Made by a program: the position numbers and the translations under genes | NCBI RefSeq assembly: GCF_900100735.1 | Contig: NZ_FNCJ01000024.1 | Location: 1 to 64,000, forward strand | DNA: 64,000 nt | Source: Paraburkholderia phenazinium | Lineage (GTDB): Bacteria > Pseudomonadota > Gammaproteobacteria > Burkholderiales > Burkholderiaceae | Direction of reading: 5' to 3' | Shown here: positions 51,763-60,505 of the stretch, piece by piece | Numbering within the stretch: the stretch's first letter is position 1 | Layout of the letters: every line of letters starts with the position of its first letter | Notes under the pieces: model-generated | What the model was told of the DNA's origin: nothing | What the model saw: the letters and a program-made list of their open reading frames with translations, nothing else | Databases searched by the model: none

Positions 51763-51972
51763 AGCGGTACGGGTTGATCGGTTTGGGAACGGTCTCAGAT
51801 TAGGATCAACAGTATCTGCAATCGCGCAAGGCGTGTACCCGCGAAAATCGCAATGCTGTGTCCTTGACGGCAGGACAGTGCAGGCCCTGCACGCAATCAA
51901 AAGCGATAAGGATGACTGATGTTCACGCGACCGGACCTTCACCAGCGGGTGCAGATCACCGCCGCCTCGAGT

Positions 51973-53445
51973 TCACTCGTCCTGTGCCAGCGCCGAGAGG
52001 GGCGCGGCGACGCTTTCGAGCGATTTTCGCTCCGCGTCGACGCCCCAGATCGCGGCAACTAACGCCGCTCCGACCATCAGTGCCGAGCCGACCAGATAGC
52101 CGGTGAACACCTCGCTGCGCTGATGCGTGTCGATCAGACGACCGAAAAACGCCGGTCCAGCGATGCCGCCGAGCGCCGTGCCGAACGCGTAGAACACGGC
52201 GATCGCCAGCGCGCGGATTTCCAGCGGGAACGATTCGCTTACCGTCAGATACGCAGAGCTGGCAGCCGCCGAAGCGAAGAAGAAAATCACCATCCACGCA
52301 ATGGTCTGGGTGGTGACGTCGAGTAGATTCTGTTCGAACAGATAGCCGCTGATGGTGAGCAAAATGCCGGATAGGGCGTACGTGGCGGCAATCATCCGGC
52401 GTCGGCCGACTACGTCGAACAGACGCCCCAGCAGTAGTGGCCCAAGAAAATTTCCCAACGCGAACGGCAGCAGATACCAGCCGATATGATCGCCCGGTAC
52501 GTGATAGAAATCGGTGAGTACCAGCGCGTAGGTGAAGAAGATCGCGTTGTAGAAGAACGCCTGCGCGGTCATCAGCGACAGGCCCACCATTGCGCGGCGC
52601 CGGTGCAAGATGAAGATCGCGTGGAACACTTCACCAAGCGGCGTGTGGTCACGGGTACGCAGACGCAGGCGCCGCAATGAATCATCCGTTAAACGATGGC
52701 CGGTGTCGCGAAACCGCGCTTCGATCCGTTCGACGATGGTAGTCGCCTCGTGTGCGCCGCCGTGCGTCAGGAGCCAGCGCGGACTTTCAGGCACCCAGGC
52801 GCGCATCGGCAGGATCGCTAGCGCGAGCACCGCGCCGATGAAGAAGCACGCCCGCCAGCCCCAGTCGGCGGGCAGCAGGTGCGGATCGAGCAGCACCAGC
52901 GAGCCGGCTGCGCCGATCCCGGCACCGACCCAGAACGTGCCGTTGATACCAAGATCGGTCCAGCCGCGCACGCGCGCCGGGGTGAATTCCTGGATCGTGG
53001 AATTGATCGCCGTATACTCGCCGCCGATGCCTGCACCAGTCAGGAAGCGGAACAATAGAAAGCTCGCCAGATTCCAAGACAGCGCGGTGGCCGCAGTGGC
53101 TGCCAGATAGAGCGTCAGCGTGATGAAGAAAAGCTTGCGGCGGCCTAGCCGGTCGGTGAGCCAGCCGAAGCCGAGCGCGCCGAGCACCGCTCCGGCGATG
53201 TAGGCGCTGCCGGTCAGGCCGACCTCGGTATTGCTGAAGTGCAGCGTCGGGCTCGCTTTCAGCGCGCTGGCGACGGCGCCCGCCAGCGTCACCTCTAGGC
53301 CGTCGAGGAGCCAGGTCACGCCGAGTGCGACGACGATCAGCGAATGAAACCGTCCCCACGGCAGGCGGTCGAGCCGCGTAGGCAGATCGGTTTCGATCAC
53401 GGTACGCGGTTTTTCCTGTACTGCTGTGGTGGCGGGCTCGGACAT
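51973..53445 (-). CDS. MFS transporter, sugar/aromatic-acid symporter type
   Basis: 490 residues with 12 membrane segments. GWLTDRLGRRKLF after helix 2, the segment FLTGAGIGGEYTAINSTIQE in helix 4-5 and LLGRLFDVVGRRRM in the second half are MFS hallmarks of the SP/AAHS type. The start ATG has AGGAG 11 bases upstream; the longer frame adds 60 unsupported residues. Substrate unknown. Divergent from the Hsp70 gene. Confidence 0.85.
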   Translation of the reverse strand: MSEPATTAVQEKPRTVIETDLPTRLDRLPWGRFHSLIVVALGVTWLLDGLEVTLAGAVASALKASPTLHFSNTEVGLTGSAYIAGAVLGALGFGWLTDRLGRRKLFFITLTLYLAATAATALSWNLASFLLFRFLTGAGIGGEYTAINSTIQEFTPARVRGWTDLGINGTFWVGAGIGAAGSLVLLDPHLLPADWGWRACFFIGAVLALAILPMRAWVPESPRWLLTHGGAHEATTIVERIEARFRDTGHRLTDDSLRRLRLRTRDHTPLGEVFHAIFILHRRRAMVGLSLMTAQAFFYNAIFFTYALVLTDFYHVPGDHIGWYLLPFALGNFLGPLLLGRLFDVVGRRRMIAATYALSGILLTISGYLFEQNLLDVTTQTIAWMVIFFFASAAASSAYLTVSESFPLEIRALAIAVFYAFGTALGGIAGPAFFGRLIDTHQRSEVFTGYLVGSALMVGAALVAAIWGVDAERKSLESVAAPLSALAQDE

Positions 53446-53663
53446 TGCGGCAAGTCTCCTTATGTGGGGAAATTTGAATGGCGTATCCTGTGCGGATGAG
53501 CAATTTCCGTTCCCCCAAGTCAGCGCAGGTTTTCTCGTTTCTTTCGGATCGCCTGGCATCAGGCGATCCGTTGCCGGAACTTCAGTTGATACCCGCCGCG
53601 CTTTCGTGATACAAAGCCGGTCCACTTTCTGTCCGCGCCAGCCGTGAGCGGCGATTTATTGCC

Positions 53664-54914
53664 ATGACCTATTGCGCGATTGACTTTGGCACATCGAACT
53701 CTGCCGTCGCCGTGCCCGACGGCGCGGCGCTGCGGCTTGCGCCGGTCGAAGGTGCCTACACGACGCTGCCCACCGCAGTCTTTTTCAACACCGACGAAAA
53801 CACCCGCGACTACGGCCGTGCGGCGCTCGAGGCGTATATCGACGGCTTTGATGGCCGTCTGATGCGCTCGATGAAGAGCATTCTCGGCTCACCGCTGGCG
53901 GAAAATTCGACCGACCTCGGCGACGGCTCGGCGATCAAGTACACCGACGTGATCGCGATTTTCGTCGATCACCTGAAGCGCTCGGCCGAAGCGAGCGCCG
54001 GCGGCCCGATCAGCCGCGCGGTGCTGGGCCGCCCGGTGTTCTTTGTGGACGATGATCCGCGCGCCGACCAGCTTGCGCAACAGCAGCTGGAAGCCGCGGC
54101 GCGTTCCGTGGGCTTGCGCGAGATTCACTTCCAGTACGAACCGATCGCCGCGGCGTTCGACTACGAGTCGCATCTGAGCGAAGAAGGGCTCGTGCTGGTG
54201 GCCGACATTGGCGGCGGTACGTCGGACTTCTCACTGGTGCGGGTCGGGCCGGAGCGGATGAAGCGGGTCGAACGCAAGGACGACGTGCTCGCGCACCACG
54301 GCGTGCACGTCGCCGGTACGGACTTCGACCGCCGCGTGGAACTCGCGACGATCCTGCGCGAGCTGGGCTACCAGGCGCTGGATCCGGAAGGGCGCGAGAT
54401 TCCGAACCGGGTCTATTTCGACCTCGCTACCTGGCACTTGATCAATACCGTCTACGGCCCCAAGCGGGTCAGCGAACTGGCGCTAATGCGGCACCTGTTT
54501 ACCAACGTGAAGCACCACGACCGCCTGATGCGGGTCGTTGACCGGCGCCTGGGGCATGCGCTGGCCGCGCACGCGGAAGAGGCGAAGATCGGTGTCGCGG
54601 CAGGCGGCGAGACGGTGATCGATCTGGAGCTGGTGGAAGAGCACTTGCGCCTCGCCTTCGACGAAGCCCAACTGATCAAGGCCGGGCACGATGAGACCCT
54701 GCGCATCGTGCAGGCGGCGCGGGATACGGTGCAGGCTGCCGGCGTAGCGCCCCGCGACGTGGGCGCGATTTACTTCACCGGCGGCTCAACCGGGCTCGCG
54801 TTTCTGTCCGGCGCCTTGTCGGCGGCGTTTCCGGACGCGCGGCCTGTATTCGGCGATCGTCTCGCCAGCGTGGCCACCGGTCTTGGCATTCACGCGCGGC
54901 GTCTGTTCGGCTAA
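53664..54914 (+). CDS. Hsp70-family protein, YegD-like
   Basis: 416 residues, only the ATPase domain of Hsp70 without a substrate-binding lid. YCAIDFGTSNSAVAV is phosphate loop 1, VLVADIGGGTSDFSLV is phosphate loop 2, and IYFTGGSTGLAFLSGAL is the adenosine motif. YegD is a putative chaperone of unknown client. Normal length for that branch. Confidence 0.88.
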   Translation: MTYCAIDFGTSNSAVAVPDGAALRLAPVEGAYTTLPTAVFFNTDENTRDYGRAALEAYIDGFDGRLMRSMKSILGSPLAENSTDLGDGSAIKYTDVIAIFVDHLKRSAEASAGGPISRAVLGRPVFFVDDDPRADQLAQQQLEAAARSVGLREIHFQYEPIAAAFDYESHLSEEGLVLVADIGGGTSDFSLVRVGPERMKRVERKDDVLAHHGVHVAGTDFDRRVELATILRELGYQALDPEGREIPNRVYFDLATWHLINTVYGPKRVSELALMRHLFTNVKHHDRLMRVVDRRLGHALAAHAEEAKIGVAAGGETVIDLELVEEHLRLAFDEAQLIKAGHDETLRIVQAARDTVQAAGVAPRDVGAIYFTGGSTGLAFLSGALSAAFPDARPVFGDRLASVATGLGIHARRLFG

Positions 54915-55029
54915 ACAACCAGGCGGCTGACGGCGTATCTATCTGCGTGCGGGTGTTTGTGCTCGCCCGCGGATGGTTGCCGGACCGCGCTTGCCGCCAA
55001 CCCATCCACCGGCATTTTCATCAGACGTA

Positions 55030-55056
55030 AAAAAACCCCGCCTTGGCGGGGTTTTT
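55030..55056. terminator. Bidirectional terminator between Hsp70 and cold-shock genes
   Basis: AAAAACCCCGCC-TT-GGCGGGGTTTTT, a perfect stem with A and T tracts that serves both convergent genes. Confidence 0.93.
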
Positions 55057-55082
55057 CTTTGCGTCCAGAAGGAAGCGTGCGC

Positions 55083-55286
55083 TTACACCGGCTTGATGTT
55101 AGCTGCTTGCTTGCCCTTCGGGCCCGTCTTCACTTCAAACGTAACCTTTTGGTTTTCTTGCAGCGTCTTGAAGCCTTCCGTGCGGATTTCCGAGAAATGC
55201 GCGAACAGATCTTCACCGCCGCCGTCGGGAGTGATGAAGCCAAAGCCCTTTGCGTCATTGAACCACTTGACGGTACCGGTTTCCAT
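55083..55286 (-). CDS. Cold-shock protein, CspA family
   Basis: 67 residues: METGTVKWFNDAKGFGFITPDGGGEDLFAHFSE carries RNP1 (KGFGFI) and RNP2 (DLFAHF). It is an RNA/ssDNA-binding chaperone of the OB fold. A ribosome-binding site (TAAGGAACAAGTAAT) precedes the ATG. A strong promoter lies about 150 bases upstream, giving a long leader as in cold-regulated csp genes. Confidence 0.95.
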   Translation of the reverse strand: METGTVKWFNDAKGFGFITPDGGGEDLFAHFSEIRTEGFKTLQENQKVTFEVKTGPKGKQAANIKPV

Positions 55287-55433
55287 ATTACTTGTTCCTA
55301 AAGATGGTAAATAAGGCCGAAGCCCGTTGGGTGCATGAAAATCAAGGAAGGGGGTAATGGGACCAACCGGAGTACCGTTGATGGGCGAACTACGAAAGAC
55401 CAATTCACTCGCCGCTTGAAATCCTGCCCGAAC

Positions 55434-55462
55434 GTTATACGGCGATTTCGAGAGAAGGTCAA
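55434..55462 (-). promoter_or_regulatory. Sigma-70 promoter of the cold-shock gene
   Basis: On the minus strand TTGACC (55462-55457) and TATAAC (55439-55434) are 17 bases apart. Transcription should start near 55427, leaving a leader of about 140 bases before the ATG. Confidence 0.75.
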
Positions 55463-55542
55463 CTGTCTCAGCAAATCTTTACAAGCTTTTTGGGGTCAGG
55501 CGAAGTAGGAGCCTACAAAACTTGCGGACCCTTTAATTTCTT

Positions 55543-55616
55543 GCTAGGGATAACCCTAGCTTCACTGCATTCTTTCGGTGCAACCGTTAAACTACGCGCC
55601 GCGCTAGGGTTGCACC
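55543..55616. repeat. Two adjacent palindromes with shared CTAGGG motif
   Basis: GCTAGGG-ATAA-CCCTAGC (55543-55560) is a perfect 7-bp inverted repeat. It is followed by GGTGCAACC (55577-55585) pairing with GGTTGCACC (55608-55616). CTAGGG or its complement occurs again at 55604-55609 and near 55633. They lie in the 582-base gap between the cold-shock gene and the permease, which has no gene. Confidence 0.6.
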
Positions 55617-55711
55617 TGATTCAGACTATAAGCCCTAGCCCATCATGGCCGTCACCCCGTCTCCTGCGTCATAAGCATTGCCGCGGTGCCGCCATGTTTT
55701 TGAGATGCAGC

Positions 55712-55860
55712 TTGCATGGGACCGGAGTAAGTGCTTTGCATGGGACCAGAGTAACGAGCTTTGCATGGGGACAGAGTAACGCGCTAAAGCGCGAACTCCG
55801 TCCGACAGCTGAAGCGCGAACTCTGCTCCACAACTAAAGCGCTAACTTCGGTCGACACAG
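55712..55860. repeat. Nested inverted array of two three-unit repeats
   Basis: Three direct units of 24-25 bases start TTGCATGGG at 55712, 55736 and 55761. They are followed by three units starting AAGCGC at about 55786, 55812 and 55836 whose sequence AGCGCGAACTCTG matches the reverse complement AGCGCGTTACTCTG of the first set. The array ends three bases before the GGAG of the permease ribosome-binding site. No transposase is nearby. Confidence 0.7.
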
Positions 55861-55868
55861 GAGAAGAC

Positions 55869-57464
55869 GTGAAAAGTTCTATTCAACGGAACATCGGCCC
55901 GTTCGCGCTGTTGCTGACCGGTCTCGGTTCGATCATCGGATCGGGCTGGCTGTTCGGTGCGTGGAAGGCAGCAAAAATTGCAGGTCCCGCAGCCATTTGC
56001 GCCTGGGTAATCGGCGCGGTGGTGATTCTGGCGATTGCGCTCACCTATGCGGAGCTCGGCGCGATGTTCCCTGAGTCGGGCGGCATGGTGCGCTACGCGC
56101 GCTATTCGCACGGCGCGCTGGTGGGCTTCATCAGCGCGTGGGCCAACTGGATCGCCATCGTCTCGGTGATTCCGATCGAAGCAGAAGCTTCGATTCAATA
56201 CATGAGCACCTGGCCGTATCCATGGGCGCATGCCTTGTTCGTCAACGGGTCATTAACCACAAACGGGTTATTACTCTCGGCGGTCCTGGTCATTATCTAT
56301 TTCATGCTCAACTACTGGGGCGTGAAGTTGTTCGCGCGCGCCAATACGACAATCACGGTCTTCAAGTTTCTGATTCCCGCTGCGACGATCGCTGGTCTGA
56401 TGGCCACCGGTTTTCACCACGAGAACTTCGGCGAGGCGAGCACGTTCGCGCCGTATGGCTGGTCGGCGGTCTTCACGGCTGTGGCGACGAGCGGTATCGT
56501 GTTTGCGTTCAACGGCTTCCAGAGCCCGATCAACCTGGCTGGCGAAGCGCGTAACCCCGCGAAGAGCGTGCCGTTCGCGGTGATCGGCTCGATCCTGCTG
56601 GCGCTGGTGATCTACGTGCTGCTGCAGATCGCGTATATCGGCGCGGTGAACCCGGCTGACGTGATGAAGGGCTGGAGCCACTTCAGCTTTGCTTCGCCGT
56701 TCGCTGAACTGGCGCTCGCACTGAACCTGAACTGGCTGGCGTTCCTGCTGTACGTCGACGCGTTCGTTAGCCCGAGCGGCACGGGTACGACCTATATGGC
56801 GACCACGAGCCGCATGATCTACGCGATGGAACGCAACAACACGATGCCGAAGATGTTCGGCAACGTGCACCCGATCTACGGCGTGCCGCGTCAGGCGATG
56901 TGGTTCAACCTGCTGGTTTCGTTCATCTTCCTGTTCTTCTTCCGCGGCTGGAGCTCGCTTGCTGCGGTGATTTCGGTCGCGACCGTGATTTCGTACCTGA
57001 CGGGCCCGATCAGCCTGATGGCGCTGCGCCGTGCGGCTACCGATCTGGAGCGTCCGTTGCACATTCCGGGCATGAAGATCATTGCGCCGTTCGCATTCGT
57101 TTGTGCGTCGATGGTGCTGTTCTGGGCGAAGTGGCCGCTGACCGGCGAGATCATCCTCCTGATGATCGTCGCGCTGCCGGTGTACTTCTACTTCCAGGCA
57201 AAGTCGGGCTTCAGCGGCTGGGGCCGCGACCTGAAGGCGGCATGGTGGCTGGTGGCCTACCTGCCGATTATGGCGATCCTCTCGCTGATCGGCAGCAAGC
57301 AGTTCGGTGGCCATGGCATCCTGCCGTACGGCTGGGACATGCTGACGGTGGCCGTCTTCTCGCTGGTTTTCTACTACTGGGGTGTGAATTCCGGTTATCG
57401 CAGCGAATACCTCGATGAACGTGATGTTCACGACGAAGTGCTCGAAGGAATGGGCGCGCACTAA
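55869..57464 (+). CDS. APC-family amino acid permease
   Basis: 531 residues with about 12-14 membrane helices. GLGSIIGSGWLFGAWKAAKIAGPAA in helix 1 contains the unwound G-S-G segment that binds the amino acid; FNGFQSPINLAGEARNPAKSVPFA is the family motif. Substrate unknown. The GTG start has AGGAG five bases upstream, directly after the repeat array, so the promoter must lie inside or beyond that array. Confidence 0.87.
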   Translation: MKSSIQRNIGPFALLLTGLGSIIGSGWLFGAWKAAKIAGPAAICAWVIGAVVILAIALTYAELGAMFPESGGMVRYARYSHGALVGFISAWANWIAIVSVIPIEAEASIQYMSTWPYPWAHALFVNGSLTTNGLLLSAVLVIIYFMLNYWGVKLFARANTTITVFKFLIPAATIAGLMATGFHHENFGEASTFAPYGWSAVFTAVATSGIVFAFNGFQSPINLAGEARNPAKSVPFAVIGSILLALVIYVLLQIAYIGAVNPADVMKGWSHFSFASPFAELALALNLNWLAFLLYVDAFVSPSGTGTTYMATTSRMIYAMERNNTMPKMFGNVHPIYGVPRQAMWFNLLVSFIFLFFFRGWSSLAAVISVATVISYLTGPISLMALRRAATDLERPLHIPGMKIIAPFAFVCASMVLFWAKWPLTGEIILLMIVALPVYFYFQAKSGFSGWGRDLKAAWWLVAYLPIMAILSLIGSKQFGGHGILPYGWDMLTVAVFSLVFYYWGVNSGYRSEYLDERDVHDEVLEGMGAH

Positions 57465-57518
57465 CCGGTCGCGCTGCTGAATCCTGACCCGGACGTTGCT
57501 GTTGTCGGTCCGGGACGT

Positions 57519-57556
57519 TAAAAGGCCCGCCTGAGTTGCTCAGGCGGGCCTTTTTG
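57519..57556. terminator. Terminator between permease and dioxygenase
   Basis: AAAAGGCCCGCCTGAG-TTG-CTCAGGCGGGCCTTTTT with a long perfect stem. Convergent genes on both sides share it. Confidence 0.95.
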
Positions 57557-57604
57557 TTATGTGCGCGGGGCGGCTCTCCTGGGCGGGCCGCCTATTCGGC
57601 TCGT

Positions 57605-58390
57605 TTATGCGGTGCCGAATACGTAGTTCGTCATCGCCAGCGACTTCTGGTATGTCCCCAAGGACTGGATCGCCAGCGTGTAGTCGTCGTCCGCCGCGCC
57701 GAGCGCCGCGAACACCGGCAGCAGATGCTCGTCGGTCGGGTGCATCAGCACCGCGTGCGGCGCCTGACGGCGATAGTCGAGCAGCGCGTCGATATCGTGC
57801 GCCGCCAGCCTGGCTTCGAACCAGTCGGTGAATTCCGTGACGCGCGGGTCGGCGTCTTCCGGGCGCGCCGAAAAATCGGCGGCGCGCAGATTGTGGGTGA
57901 TCTGGCCGGAGCCGATCACCATCACGCCGTCGTCTTTCAGCGCCCGCAGCGCGCGGCCCACGCGGAAGTGGTGGGCGGCGTCCTGATGCGGCTGGATCGA
58001 CAACTGGGCGACCGGCACGTCGGCGTGCGGGAACATCAGCAGCATCGGCACCCACGCGCCGTGATCGAGTCCGTGCGGTTGGGTGTCGGCGAGCAGCCCG
58101 TGGTCGTTGAGCAGCACGGCGGCCCGTCGTGCGACATCCGGTGCACCTGGAGCGGGGTACTGGATCTCGTACAACTGGCGTGGAAAGCCGTAGAAATCGT
58201 GGATGGTCTCCGGGCGTTCAGCGGTGCTCGCGAGCGGCTCGGCAGTACCCCAGTGGGCCGACAACATCAGAATCGCTTCCGGACGCGGCAAGTGGGCCGC
58301 AAGCGCGCCGAATTCGGCGGACGGCATCGCAGGGTCGATCGGCAGCGTCGGGGCGCCGTGGGACAGGAAAAGCGACGGCAAACGGGTCAT
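57605..58390 (-). CDS. Extradiol dioxygenase of the LigB/DODA family (YgiD-like)
   Basis: 261 residues. Metal-binding His11 (LSHGAPT) and His46 (LSAHWGT), plus GLDHGAWVPMLLMFP and MHPTDEHLLPVF, fit the group of 4,5-DOPA-extradiol dioxygenases that includes E. coli YgiD. It cleaves a catechol ring; the natural substrate is unclear. Standard length. Confidence 0.88.
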   Translation of the reverse strand: MTRLPSLFLSHGAPTLPIDPAMPSAEFGALAAHLPRPEAILMLSAHWGTAEPLASTAERPETIHDFYGFPRQLYEIQYPAPGAPDVARRAAVLLNDHGLLADTQPHGLDHGAWVPMLLMFPHADVPVAQLSIQPHQDAAHHFRVGRALRALKDDGVMVIGSGQITHNLRAADFSARPEDADPRVTEFTDWFEARLAAHDIDALLDYRRQAPHAVLMHPTDEHLLPVFAALGAADDDYTLAIQSLGTYQKSLAMTNYVFGTA

Positions 58391-58538
58391 GGCAGCGAAG
58401 TGCGCAGCAAATGCGCCAGGTAGGTTGGGTTGCTACCAATATAAGGTCGTACTGCCGTTTGATAAACGGTCCAAACTGGATTTGATTGCGTCGCAGGTGT
58501 TGTGAATCGGCGCGTGTGCTGTATGCAGCGCCGTTGGC

Positions 58539-59141
58539 CTATTCCGCCGACGCGTCGCGCAGCCCCGGCCACGCGGGTGAGAGCGCCGGGCCGAGCGCAA
58601 ACAGATCCAGCACGCGGGCGACCGTGTGATCGACCATCTCGTCGATCGAAGCGGGCTGGTTGTAGAAGGCCGGCAAGGGTGGAAAGACTATGCCGCCCAT
58701 TTCGGTGACGGCGGTCATATTGCGCAGATGCGCGAGATTGAACGGTGTTTCGCGCACCATCAGCACGAGGCGGCGGCGTTCCTTGAGCGTGACGTCGGCG
58801 GCGCGGGTGATCAGATTGTCCGACAGGCCGTGGGCGACGCTCGCGAGGGTCTTCATGGAGCAGGGCGCGACGATCATGCCGTCGGTCGCAAACGAGCCGG
58901 ACGCGATGCTCGCGCCCACGTCGCGCACCGAGTGGACGACATCCGCGAGCGGATGCACGTCTTCTTTGCCCAACTGGAGTTCGTGCTGGATATTGAGCCA
59001 ACCGGCGCTGGAGATCAGCAAATGGGTTTCCACGCCACCCAGCCTGCGTAGTGTTTCAAGCAGGCGGATGCCGTAGATGGCGCCGGTCGCGCCGGTGATC
59101 GCGATAATCAGCCGGCGAGGCGCCGCAGCGCGTGTTTCCAT
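58539..59141 (-). CDS. ubiX: Flavin prenyltransferase UbiX
   Basis: 200 residues from ATG 59141; a GTG four codons upstream is possible. IIAITGATGAIYGIRLLETL binds FMN, and VAPCSMKTLASVAHGLSDNLITRAADVTLKERRRLVLMVRETP is diagnostic. It makes prenylated FMN, the cofactor of UbiD-type decarboxylases, for ubiquinone synthesis. No ubiD lies in the window. Confidence 0.93.
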   Translation of the reverse strand: METRAAAPRRLIIAITGATGAIYGIRLLETLRRLGGVETHLLISSAGWLNIQHELQLGKEDVHPLADVVHSVRDVGASIASGSFATDGMIVAPCSMKTLASVAHGLSDNLITRAADVTLKERRRLVLMVRETPFNLAHLRNMTAVTEMGGIVFPPLPAFYNQPASIDEMVDHTVARVLDLFALGPALSPAWPGLRDASAE

Positions 59142-59186
59142 GGCAAGCGGCACCTGGGGTTCGGCTTGTGAAGCGTCAGGCGGCGC

Positions 59187-59498
59187 TCAGGCCGCGGCGA
59201 ACAACTGTTGCAGTTCGCCGTTCTGGTACATCTCCATCATGATGTCCGAGCCGCCGATGAATTCGCCCTTCACGTAGAGCTGCGGAATGGTCGGCCAGTT
59301 GGAGAATTCCTTGATGCCCTGGCGCACTTCGTCGTCCTCGAGGACGTTGACGGTCTTGGGCGAGTCGACGCCGCATGCCTTCAGGATCTGGATGGCGCGG
59401 CCCGAAAAGCCGCACATCGGAAACTGGGCCGTGCCCTTCATGAAGAGCACGACGGCGTTTTCGTCGACGATTTGCTTGATGCGTTGTTGCGTATCCAT
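59187..59498 (-). CDS. grxD: Monothiol glutaredoxin, Grx4/GrxD type
   Basis: 103 residues. Active site Cys29-Gly-Phe-Ser, with VVLFMKGTAQFPMCGFSG and TIPQLYVKGEFIGGSDIM. It carries [2Fe-2S] clusters and can pair with BolA-type proteins; ibaG lies at 23786-24025. Located between ubiX and prmC. Confidence 0.95.
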   Translation of the reverse strand: MDTQQRIKQIVDENAVVLFMKGTAQFPMCGFSGRAIQILKACGVDSPKTVNVLEDDEVRQGIKEFSNWPTIPQLYVKGEFIGGSDIMMEMYQNGELQQLFAAA

Positions 59499-59627
59499 GA
59501 CTGACCTTGCGGTTCCGGAATGTGGTGGAGATAGATTGAAATGATAGCGGATTTCGTTGCGACAGGCGGGCGGCGGTCTTGCGGCGGGGTTGCCGTGAAG
59601 TTGCCACGGCGTTGCCGGAGTGCGGCG

Positions 59628-60473
59628 TTATTCACCTGCTTGCCACTTGCCGCCGCTAATGCGCTCGATACCGGCGAGGTCGCATTCCGAGCGCACCGCT
59701 GAGAAACCTGCCTCGTTGAGCAGCGCGCGTACCGCAACTGCCTGATCGTAGCCGTGTTCGAGCCATAGCACGCCGCCGCTCGCGGTGAAGCGTGCAGGCG
59801 CGCCGGCGACGATGCTGCGGATGGCGCTCAGGCCATCGGCCTCGTCGGTCAGCGCGCCGCGCGGTTCAAAGCGCAGATCGCCTTCCGACAGATGCGGGTC
59901 GCCGCTCGCGATGTACGGCGGATTGCTGACGATCACGTCGAAGCGCAGGGTGGGATCGAGCGCCTCGTACCAGTCGCTTTGCACAAGCTGCACCGCGCCG
60001 CCGGGGCGTGTTGCATCGAGCAGGCGGGCGGCGTTACGGGTGGCCACAGCCAGTGCTTCGCTCGAGCGGTCGACGGCCCAGACCTGCGCATCGGGTCTGA
60101 CCGAGGCGATCGCGATCGCGATCGCGCCGGTGCCGGCGCCAAGATCGAGCACACGCGGGCGCGCGATCCCCTCGAGCGCCGCCAACGCGGTTTCGACCAG
60201 CAATTCGGTTTCCGGCCGGGGGATCAGCACATCCGGCGTCACTTCGAAATCGAGCCCGAAGAACTCCCGCGCGCCGATTAGCTGCGCCACCGGTTCACCC
60301 GCTACCCGCCGCGCCTCGAGCGCCTGAAAACGTCCCACCCGCTCGGCATCGAGCGGCTCGTCGCTACGCGTGATCAACTCGGTACGGCGCCAGCCGAGCA
60401 CGTGCCCTAGCAGGATGCGTGCTTCGAGCGGCGGCAGCGGCGAGGCGCGCAGCAGGGCGGCGGCGTTATTCAT
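59628..60473 (-). CDS. prmC: Release-factor glutamine methyltransferase PrmC
   Basis: 281 residues. DLGAGTGAIAIAIASVRPDAQVWAVDRS binds SAM and VSNPPYIASGDPHL is the NPPY glutamine site. It methylates the GGQ glutamine of release factors; prfA is immediately upstream in the same operon. Three tandem GCGATC hexamers at 60106-60123 encode the Ile-Ala repeat of the SAM motif. Confidence 0.95.
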   Translation of the reverse strand: MNNAAALLRASPLPPLEARILLGHVLGWRRTELITRSDEPLDAERVGRFQALEARRVAGEPVAQLIGAREFFGLDFEVTPDVLIPRPETELLVETALAALEGIARPRVLDLGAGTGAIAIAIASVRPDAQVWAVDRSSEALAVATRNAARLLDATRPGGAVQLVQSDWYEALDPTLRFDVIVSNPPYIASGDPHLSEGDLRFEPRGALTDEADGLSAIRSIVAGAPARFTASGGVLWLEHGYDQAVAVRALLNEAGFSAVRSECDLAGIERISGGKWQAGE

Positions 60474-60505
60474 GGAGCCGGTGCGTCCCGTATGTTCGGT
60501 CAGGC

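Noticed and set aside
55712..55860. CRISPR array
   Set aside because: Units are contiguous without unique spacers, occur in both orientations, and no cas gene is present.
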